A stretch of 64,000 nucleotides of DNA. Origin: Streptomyces sp. Tu6071. Its GTDB lineage: Bacteria > Actinomycetota > Actinomycetes > Streptomycetales > Streptomycetaceae. Shown in pieces: positions 57,655-64,000 of the stretch. The notes under the pieces are model-generated. The model did not search any database. It worked only from the letters and a program-made list of their open reading frames with translations, and was not told where the DNA came from. Location of the stretch: assembly GCF_000213055.1 (NCBI RefSeq), contig NZ_CM001165.1, positions 5,602,945-5,666,944 of the forward strand, in the 5' to 3' direction. Position numbers and translations under genes: made by a program. How positions within the stretch are numbered: position 1 is the first letter of the stretch; the number at the start of each line of letters is the position of its first letter.

Positions 57655-60348
57655 TCAGAGGGAGGCGATCGCCGGGTGAGCGAGCGCCACGGATGCCCCC
57701 GCGGCGTGCGTCTTCACGACGCCGTTGAGGGAGCGGGTCACGGTGAAGTCCTGCACGCCGCTCGCCGGTTCGCCGATCGCGGTGACGCGCATGGTCTCGC
57801 CGCCGATCGCGATGTCCACCGGCATCTCCGCCGGGTCCGTCGTCCACGGGGGCCCGTCCGTCGTACGGACCCGGACCGTGGTCGCCGTGGCGGTGAGCGC
57901 GGAGGCCAGCTCGGAGCCGTCCGTGCCGGCCTTCCCGTACGTCGGGTGGTCGGTGATCGCGGTCATCCAGGGACCGCCGGGCGAGCACACGAAGGTGATC
58001 TCCCACCGGCGCGGCAGCAAGGTCTCCGTCCAGCCCTCGACGATGAGGTCTACGGGCTCGCGGGAGATCCAGCCCGGCAAGTTTGCCAACCGGAGCAGGT
58101 CGCCCTCGCGCAGCCGCAGAACGGCGGGGATCAACCACGGGGCCTTGTGGAGCAGGACCCGTACGGCCGGGTAGCGAGCGCCGTCCCACGCCCCGAGGTG
58201 CAGCCTCCACGCCGCATGGTCCGCAGGCTGATCGTCGCGGTAGAGGGAGAGCGTGACCGACTCGTCGTACCGGCCGATCCCCGCCGGGGGGTCTTGCACG
58301 GACAGCGGACCCGTCTCCAGCACCGCGCGCGCCGAGCTGCCGCCCGCGCGCTGCACGGTGATGTCGTTGCGCACGTCCTGGTCGTCGTCCACCGGCTCCA
58401 GCGGCGGCGCCAGCCCCGGCGCCTGGTAGTCCAATGTGAGCGCGGGTTCCTGCGTGTACAGCGTCGCGCGCTCCCGGTACCGCAGCCCGATCCGGGCCGG
58501 GTCCTCGGTCAGCCGCCCGCCGTCCGTCTCGGCGCCGCTCTGGAGCAGCGTGAGGAGCGTGTCGGCGGTCTGCCCGCCCATCTGCGGCGTGCCGAAGCCG
58601 CGCTCGAAGGACAGCGGAATGTTCTCCTCGAGGGCGAGGCGCGTCATGCGGGTACGGACGCTCTCGCCCGCGTACGCCGAGTCGGCGCGGTCGTAGAGGC
58701 TGGTGTCAGCGGAGGGCAGCACGGCGAGGTGCCCGAGGCTGATACCCCCGGTATCGCCGACGTTTCCGCTCATGGCGACGCTGGTGACGTGCCCGGGCGC
58801 ACCGGTGACGAGGGCTTCGTTCCCGGTCCCCACTGCGTTCTCCACGGGAATCCATCCGTGGTGGTACTCGGTCTGCGCCCCCCGAAGTCGGGCGGTGATC
58901 TCCAAGCGGTTCCAGGTCTGGAAGAAATCAGCGTTGCGGATCGTGTGGTAGAGCTGGAAGAGCTGCTGCCCCAGTGCTCCGTGCCCCGTGAACCAGTACC
59001 GGTCGGACGCGACATCCAAGGTGAGCCGCCGGGCTACGCCTGTGGTCTGCACGTCCAGCGCCCGGAACTTCCCCGGGGGTGGGGTGTCCATGCGGTAGAC
59101 GTAGCTGACCATCCAGTCCCCATCAGGCCCACGCGGGACCTGCTGCCCGAAGGACGCGATGCCTGAGAAGGTCGGCACGGGCAGCGATCCGGCGAGGGTG
59201 TCGTCGGCCGCCATCGATGCGCCGGCCAGGATGAGGGGCTGCACGCGGGCGATCGGGCTGTACGCCTGCGTGGCCTCGCGCCCGTCCTCCATCGGCCAGT
59301 ACGCCACCGGGGAGCCGGACGGGATGCGGCGGCGAAGCGGGGAGTCCAGGGCTTTCACGCCCTGCCCGTACCGGCGTAGCACTCCGGCCGCCTCCACGCT
59401 CGTCCACACGTCGTGCTCGCCGGGGGTCCATCGCTGCGGCCACTCTGAGACCTCTCCCACGAACCGCGGCCAACGGTCCGTTACGGCGGTCGCCGTCGAG
59501 GCGGTCCAGGTGCGCCCGGTCTCGTCGGTGAGCGAAGTCGCGCCGGGCTGCGCCGTCGTGAGGTCGAGGTCCGCGAGGATCGGCCCGTCCTCGGAGGAGC
59601 GGACCTGCGCGCGGTAGATGGCGCCGGTGAGGCCGCGGCGGGCGATCGTGAGGGGGACCGCCGCCGCTCGGATCGGTGTGGGCCGGGAGAGGAGGACGTC
59701 GCGGCCGAACCTCGTCCAAGGGCCGTCCATCGAAGCTGACCAGTAGGTGCGGACGCGGCTCAGCCCGGTATCGGTCGTGTCGTGCGTGATGCGCAGAACT
59801 GCCCTCCGGGGTAGCTCCGCCGGCGGGGCCCACCCGTAGTTCCACACCGTGCCGTCCGTGGTGGTCCACACGAGGTAGAGGAACCCGGAGTAGAGGTACA
59901 TCTCCCACGCCCTCAGGGCGGGGTCCGTCTCGTCCCACATCGAGATGAGGTGCTGCTGCGTCGTCGTCGCGTCCCAGCCGTAGGGCTCCACATCGACCCG
60001 CACATCGAGGGCGTCCGTCGTGAGGTCGGCGGTATACGGGGTGGAGAGCCGGGTGTCCGGGGTGCCGTCCACGGCGAGGTGAACGGGCGCGCCGGGCACG
60101 GTGAGGCGCACGGGCGTGTTGCGGCCGATGAGCCCGTAGTACGGCGACATGGCGTTGCGCGGGCTGTACTTCCCCGCGCGGTTGTTGATCGTCAGCGGCA
60201 CGCTCGCGGGGTCCGCGCTCGTGCCCGCGTTGCGCAGGCCCCGGGTGTGGGTGATCGCGTCCCGGGTGTAGACGTCCTTCGTGATGTCCGTCCACGCGGT
60301 GCCGGTCTTCAGCTCGACGCGGACATCGAGCGGATCGTTCGGGAACAA
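57655..60348 (-). CDS. phage minor tail protein (tail tip)
   Basis: This 897-residue beta-rich structural protein opens MFPNDPLDVRVELKTGTAWT and DITKDVYTRDAITHTRG, the usual start of Streptomyces minor tail proteins. It includes a lectin-like jelly-roll segment around residues 300-450 (PVAYWPMEDGREAT, MVSYVYRMDTPPPGKFRALD) and ends with a KAGTDGSELASALTATATTV domain. It follows the tape measure immediately. The start is probably TTG at 60348, with GGAAGGGG six bases upstream; no ATG or GTG fits. It would form part of the tail tip or hub. Confidence 0.83.
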   Translation of the reverse strand: MFPNDPLDVRVELKTGTAWTDITKDVYTRDAITHTRGLRNAGTSADPASVPLTINNRAGKYSPRNAMSPYYGLIGRNTPVRLTVPGAPVHLAVDGTPDTRLSTPYTADLTTDALDVRVDVEPYGWDATTTQQHLISMWDETDPALRAWEMYLYSGFLYLVWTTTDGTVWNYGWAPPAELPRRAVLRITHDTTDTGLSRVRTYWSASMDGPWTRFGRDVLLSRPTPIRAAAVPLTIARRGLTGAIYRAQVRSSEDGPILADLDLTTAQPGATSLTDETGRTWTASTATAVTDRWPRFVGEVSEWPQRWTPGEHDVWTSVEAAGVLRRYGQGVKALDSPLRRRIPSGSPVAYWPMEDGREATQAYSPIARVQPLILAGASMAADDTLAGSLPVPTFSGIASFGQQVPRGPDGDWMVSYVYRMDTPPPGKFRALDVQTTGVARRLTLDVASDRYWFTGHGALGQQLFQLYHTIRNADFFQTWNRLEITARLRGAQTEYHHGWIPVENAVGTGNEALVTGAPGHVTSVAMSGNVGDTGGISLGHLAVLPSADTSLYDRADSAYAGESVRTRMTRLALEENIPLSFERGFGTPQMGGQTADTLLTLLQSGAETDGGRLTEDPARIGLRYRERATLYTQEPALTLDYQAPGLAPPLEPVDDDQDVRNDITVQRAGGSSARAVLETGPLSVQDPPAGIGRYDESVTLSLYRDDQPADHAAWRLHLGAWDGARYPAVRVLLHKAPWLIPAVLRLREGDLLRLANLPGWISREPVDLIVEGWTETLLPRRWEITFVCSPGGPWMTAITDHPTYGKAGTDGSELASALTATATTVRVRTTDGPPWTTDPAEMPVDIAIGGETMRVTAIGEPASGVQDFTVTRSLNGVVKTHAAGASVALAHPAIASL

Positions 60349-60350
60349 GG

Positions 60351-62954
60351 TCAGCCCCTTCCGAGGACGGTCTGCACGTTGCCACCGCGCACGGTCACGG
60401 ACTGCCGGAGAACCTCGACCAAGAGGTCCCCGATGCGGCTGCCATCGCTGCGGATCTGGATGACGGGCCCGGCCGATCCGGACGCCGATCCGGACCGTCC
60501 GGACATGCCTCCACCTGCGCTGGCACCGGGGGCTCCGGGGCGCGGGGTGGAGACGAGCCCGGCCATGGTCCGGTCGAGCGCGGGCTGTCCGGACTCGATG
60601 CCCTGCACGATCCCGGCCGGGATGAACCGCCCGACCGTGTCGGCCATCACGCGTGAGGGGCTGTGGATGCCGAGGGCCTTCGCGATCGGCCCCGGAATCG
60701 CGCTCTTCGCGAAGGAGACGAGCTGGCCGCGAAGCCACCCGCCCATGCTCTTGATCCCGTTCCAGAGCCCCTGGACGACCGCGCGCCCCTTCGAGACGAG
60801 GAGCGAGCCCATGTTGCCGAGTGCCCCGGAGATGCGTCCCGGCAGGCCCCGCATCCACGACACGAGCGCCTGCGCGCGGCTGATCGTGTTCGTTTTGATC
60901 GTGTTCCAGTGCTTGATCATCAGCCCGATGGGCGTGAAGTTGAGGAACGCCTGGTAGATCATGTTCGGCACGCCGCGCAGCCAGCCCACGATCGCGTTCC
61001 ACGCCGCCACGGCGCCGCTCCGGATCGAGTCCCAGTGCTTGATGATCAGGCCCGGAAGCGTGAAGTTCAGGAAGATCTGCACCAGCGCGTTCGCGGCCCA
61101 CTGGACCTTCGCCCAGATCCAGTTCCACGCCGCGAGTGTCGCCGCCTTGATCGTGTCCCACTTCGCGATGATCAGAACCACCAGCGCGATCACCGCCGCC
61201 GTGATCCAGCCCACCGGGCCCATCGCGATCAGCCACTGAGCGGCCATCACCGCAGCCCACGCGACCGCGCGCGCGGCCATGAGCACGAACTGCGCGACCG
61301 TCGTCGCCGCGACACGGAGGATCGAGACCAGCCACGTCGCCGTCATCCGCGCCGCCGAGGCCGCCCACACGGCGGCCGTACGGGCGGCCGACGCGACCGC
61401 GCCGACTGCCATCCGCGCGAAGGCCGCCGTGCCCCGGGCCGCCATGCCCAGCCACGCCACCGTCGTGCGCGCAGCCGCAGCGACCTGCGTTGCCGCACTC
61501 CGCGTCGCCGCCGCCCCGGATCGGACCCAGCCCGCAGCCGTACGCGCGCCGGACACCGTCGCGGTCACGCCCATGAGCACGAGCGCCGGCACGAGCACGC
61601 TCGCGACCACGCCGGCGACTACCTTGAAGACCGTGCTGTGCCGCTGGATGAAGCCGTACGCGCTCATGAACGCCGGGACGACCTCGCCGCCCAGGACGTC
61701 GACGAGCTTCTGCTTCAACCCCCGCTGGAACGCCATGAGCTGGGCCCCAGCGTTGTCCCGCAGGGTATTGCCCATCCGGTCCGCCGCGCCCCCGACCTGC
61801 CCAAGATCGGACACGGCCTTGGACGGGTCCAGCTCGAAAAGGGCCTTGCCCATGTCCTCGGCCTTGGTCCCGAAGAGGGCGACCGCCGCCGCGTTGCGGT
61901 CGACGGGGTCCTTCATGTTGCGGAGCTTGTCGAGGACGGTCTGGAGGCCGTCCGACGCGCCCTTGCCGCCCTTCGCGATCTGGGCCGTCATGTCCTTCGC
62001 GGACAGGCCGAGCGCCTTGAACCCGGCAGCCGACGTCGTCGAGCCGTCCGTGGCCCGGATCTGGAATTCCTTGATCGCGTCGGCGACCACATCGGTGTCC
62101 CGGGCGCCAGCCTTCATGCCCTGGCTGAGTAGCCCGGTGGCCTGCGAGGCGGACAAGCCCATCGCCCGGAAGATGGTGCTGTACTCGTTGAAGGTGTCGG
62201 CGATGTCGTCCGCGCGCGGGCCCATCTTCTGGAGCCCGGCGGTCAGCGCATCGAGGGCCTCGGCCCCGTTCCTCGCGAGACCGGTCTTGATCATCTGCCC
62301 GACCGCGTTCGCGGTCTGCCCAAGGTCCAGCTCGAAGGTCTGCGCGAGGTCGGCGACCTTCGTAGCGATCGATTCGAGCTGCGCGTTCGTCGCGCCGGGC
62401 GGAGCGATCCCCGCGCGCATCGTGGCGCTGATCGCGTCCGCCGCCGTCTGGAAGTCCTCGGTGACGCCCTTCGCGTAGAGCTGCCCGGCGATCCGCCCGT
62501 ACTGCTGCGCCACCGCCGGCGTCGTACCGAGCTGCGCGCCCAACCGCCCGGCGATCTGGCCCTGCTCCATCGCCTGCGAGAGCCCGGCCATCAGCGCGAC
62601 CCCGATCGCCCCGCCGATCACCAGCCCCTTCACACGGGACAGCGCGCCCGAGAGTGCCCCGGCCGCGCGGTCGCCGCCCTCCTCGGCGCCGTCCGCCGCG
62701 CCGTCGCCGACATCGGAGCCGATCCGGCGGCCGGCCGCGACGAACCGACCCCGCGCGTTGCGGAGCCGCCCGTCCGCGCCTTCGGTAACGCCGTCGCCGA
62801 GGGCCTGCCCCGCGTGCTGCCCGGCCTCGTCGGCGTCGCCCGCCATCTGCCGCCCGGTGGAGCGCATCGCGTTCTCGGTGCGGCGGAGGGCGGGCGCGAC
62901 GCCCCGGTCGTCGAGGCTGATCAAGCCGGTCAGCTCGCCGATCGTCAAGGCCAC
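60351..62954 (-). CDS. phage tail tape measure protein
   Basis: This 867-residue protein sets tail length and threads through the tail tube. The first 110 residues are helical (VALTIGELTGLISLDDRGVA). A TP901-type conserved region follows (YAKGVTEDFQTAADAISATM, AEALDALTAGLQKMGPRADD, ATGLLSQGMKAGARDTDVVA). Hydrophobic helices occupy the middle. Repeated W-N/I-K-HWDSIRSG/HWNTIKTN units follow near residues 640-700, then GIHSPSRVMADTVGRFIPAG near the end, a classic tape-measure motif. The GTG at 62954 follows AGGAGG. Confidence 0.93.
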   Translation of the reverse strand: MALTIGELTGLISLDDRGVAPALRRTENAMRSTGRQMAGDADEAGQHAGQALGDGVTEGADGRLRNARGRFVAAGRRIGSDVGDGAADGAEEGGDRAAGALSGALSRVKGLVIGGAIGVALMAGLSQAMEQGQIAGRLGAQLGTTPAVAQQYGRIAGQLYAKGVTEDFQTAADAISATMRAGIAPPGATNAQLESIATKVADLAQTFELDLGQTANAVGQMIKTGLARNGAEALDALTAGLQKMGPRADDIADTFNEYSTIFRAMGLSASQATGLLSQGMKAGARDTDVVADAIKEFQIRATDGSTTSAAGFKALGLSAKDMTAQIAKGGKGASDGLQTVLDKLRNMKDPVDRNAAAVALFGTKAEDMGKALFELDPSKAVSDLGQVGGAADRMGNTLRDNAGAQLMAFQRGLKQKLVDVLGGEVVPAFMSAYGFIQRHSTVFKVVAGVVASVLVPALVLMGVTATVSGARTAAGWVRSGAAATRSAATQVAAAARTTVAWLGMAARGTAAFARMAVGAVASAARTAAVWAASAARMTATWLVSILRVAATTVAQFVLMAARAVAWAAVMAAQWLIAMGPVGWITAAVIALVVLIIAKWDTIKAATLAAWNWIWAKVQWAANALVQIFLNFTLPGLIIKHWDSIRSGAVAAWNAIVGWLRGVPNMIYQAFLNFTPIGLMIKHWNTIKTNTISRAQALVSWMRGLPGRISGALGNMGSLLVSKGRAVVQGLWNGIKSMGGWLRGQLVSFAKSAIPGPIAKALGIHSPSRVMADTVGRFIPAGIVQGIESGQPALDRTMAGLVSTPRPGAPGASAGGGMSGRSGSASGSAGPVIQIRSDGSRIGDLLVEVLRQSVTVRGGNVQTVLGRG

Positions 62955-62959
62955 GGCGG

Positions 62960-63240
62960 TCACCTCCTGGCGGTACGCCCCCTCGCGGGAGGCTCGGGGG
63001 GTTGGAAGTGCCGTGCGATCCGTGACTCGGCGGAGAGAAGGCCCCACATGCGGACGCGGAGCCAGCGCCAGGAGCGGGCGCGGAGGAGGCCGGGCTCGGA
63101 GAGGTCGAGGCCGTACGTCTCCTGGAAGTCCGCCTCGACGAGCGGCCATTGCTCCAGGAGACCGTCGAGGGTTACTTGCGGGGCGCGGCCTTGGCCTTGC
63201 CGCTGCGGGGTGACGCCGCCCTCGTACCACTCGTAGAGCC
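62960..63240 (-). CDS. tail-assembly chaperone, second (frameshift) frame
   Basis: In the -1 frame relative to the preceding gene, the sequence reads YDPVTGLYEWYEGGV, then LDGLLEQWPLVEADFQETYG and RARSWRWLRVRMWGLLSAES, stopping at 62960 just before the tape measure. This is the usual C-terminal part of the long tail-assembly chaperone made by programmed -1 frameshifting. I cannot pinpoint a canonical slippery heptamer; the -1 frame is open from before 63,300. The left limit given is where the conserved part begins. Confidence 0.65.
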
Positions 63241-63693
63241 CCGTGACCGGGTCGTACTCGCCGCAGCCGACTCCGAGGAGCCTCGCGCTGCCTGGCGACG
63301 TGCCGCCCGGTTCGGGGCCAGTTGAGAAGGGTCGCCACCGCTGGCCCAGTACGTGCGGGCGGTGTCGAGATCGGCGGTCACCCAGAACATGACGGTGAGC
63401 GCGGTGTGCTTGAAGCGCGCCCAGTCCGTCGCGGCGAGCAGTTCGTCATGCACCGGGCCGAGGAGCATCCGGTACAGGTCCCGCTCCTCGTCGTCGGACA
63501 GGCTCTCCGCGTCGGGCTCGGTGCCGTCCTGGAGCATCCGTGCGGCGGCCCGGGTGATCTTCTCGACGCGGAGCCCGTCCTCGGCGGACGGCGACGGGAT
63601 GCGGTACGTGCGCTCCACGCCGTCCGTGCCGCGCACGGGCAGTTCCAGGGCGTCGTCAAGGAAGGTGTCGAGGGCCTCGAAGACCTGTGCCAC
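63172..63693 (-). CDS. tail-assembly chaperone, first frame
   Basis: This 173-residue protein begins MAQVFEALDTFLDDALELPV and contains RTYRIPSPSAEDGLRVEKIT and LYRMLLGPVHDELLAATDWA. This pattern is typical of Streptomyces phage G-type tail-assembly chaperones, encoded between the tail tube and tape-measure genes. Its last 40 residues (SSESAAASTTRSRGSTS and beyond) are low complexity, consistent with the -1 overlapping frame being the conserved one there. The GTG at 63693 follows AGGAGGG. Confidence 0.8.
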   Translation of the reverse strand: MAQVFEALDTFLDDALELPVRGTDGVERTYRIPSPSAEDGLRVEKITRAAARMLQDGTEPDAESLSDDEERDLYRMLLGPVHDELLAATDWARFKHTALTVMFWVTADLDTARTYWASGGDPSQLAPNRAARRQAARGSSESAAASTTRSRGSTSGTRAASPRSGKAKAAPRK

Positions 63694-63694
63694 G

Positions 63695-64000
63695 TCAGCC
63701 CTCCTCTTCGTCGGCGAGCGGGTTGTCGATGAGGAGCAGCGGACCGTCGCCGGTGAGGGTCACCTCGACCTGGTCAAGGTCGGTGGTCTCGCCCCCGGAC
63801 GGCGCCCACTCGACGAGCGCGCGGCCCTCGTACGCCTCGGGGAGCCCGTTGCGGTCGTAGTAGCGGACGTGCACGTACGAGGCGGACCCGAAAGCGAAGC
63901 TCGCCATGCGCAGCGCCTCGTGCGTCGGGTGGTACGTCTTCTGCAGGTCGTTGATCTTGCGGTTGATCGTGACGGACAGCTCCCAGCTCTGGCCCGTCTT
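63695..64000 (-). CDS. phage major tail (tube) protein, N-terminus cut off
   Basis: The final 101 residues of a phage structural protein run in from the right edge. They begin with TGQSWELSVTINRKINDLQK and continue HEALRMASFAFGSASYVHVR and GRALVEWAPSGGETTDLDQV, ending GPLLLIDNPLADEEEG. The beta-rich sequence, and its position directly before the tail-assembly chaperones, identify it as the tail tube protein. Its stop codon lies one base from the chaperone start. Most of the gene is outside the window. Confidence 0.75.
   Translation of the reverse strand, partial: KTGQSWELSVTINRKINDLQKTYHPTHEALRMASFAFGSASYVHVRYYDRNGLPEAYEGRALVEWAPSGGETTDLDQVEVTLTGDGPLLLIDNPLADEEEG

Overview
The window is very GC-rich, high-coding-density DNA with many GTG starts and Streptomyces-specific gene families (DUF3145, DUF3052, DUF4429, SARP regulators, Scr1-type XRE regulators, DUF6233 and DUF6879). 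It is almost certainly a piece of a Streptomyces chromosome core. The fatty-acid block (fasR-fabD-fabH-acpP-fabF with DUF3145), then aceE, DUF3052, AhpE-type peroxiredoxin and the terD cluster, follow the order I remember from Streptomyces coelicolor. That synteny is from memory, not a search.

Layout of the host part (1 to about 48,440). Positions 1-9,700 hold a truncated AfsR/SARP regulator, a stand-alone GH25 lysozyme domain, a GNAT acetyltransferase, an MreB/Mbl-like actin, a large secreted subtilase, and a 19-residue hydrophobic peptide gene with its own terminator hairpin. Positions 9,700-18,600 hold a MarR/oxidoreductase divergent pair with a clear operator, a CysZ-like membrane protein, an aldo/keto reductase facing a TetR regulator, a GH3 glucosidase, a GDSL lipoprotein and DUF3145. 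Positions 18,600-24,100 are the type II fatty-acid synthase operon. Positions 24,100-31,900 are small metabolic and regulatory genes, including a TetR/MFS-exporter pair with an operator. Positions 31,900-45,700 hold aceE and the Ter stress cluster. The Ter part has three TerD-family genes, a TerA-like gene and a DUF475/TerC-like membrane protein. It also has a tightly coupled three-gene enzyme operon: HpcH/HpaI aldolase, a fused PRTase_2-TRSP-StiP/PRTase_1-PELOTA protein, and a HAD hydrolase. A coiled-coil membrane protein and a DUF4097 lipoprotein complete the host part.

A tRNA-Val(TAC) gene at 48,372-48,443 marks the edge of a foreign segment that continues beyond the right end. From about 54,000 to 64,000 there is a siphovirus-type late module read on the minus strand: tail protein, tail-assembly chaperones with an overlapping second frame, tape measure, minor tail protein, beta-helix tail spike, LysM endolysin, holin and two small membrane proteins. 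Between the lysis genes and the tRNA (about 49,000-54,000) lies accessory cargo. It is a nine-gene, mostly translationally coupled minus-strand operon: a 67-residue leader gene, a frameshifted DUF6879 gene, an XRE-DUF5753 regulator and six small proteins, four of them with CxxC motifs. The cargo also includes two divergent regulators or leaderless genes and a 49-residue cationic membrane peptide whose Shine-Dalgarno site is buried in a predicted mRNA hairpin. No integrase, terminase or capsid gene is visible; they would lie to the right of the window.

The least-explained parts are the 49-residue peptide with its masking hairpin, the chain of CxxC microproteins, the 19-residue peptide, and the four-domain Ter enzyme with a promoter motif shared between the terD and enzyme operons.
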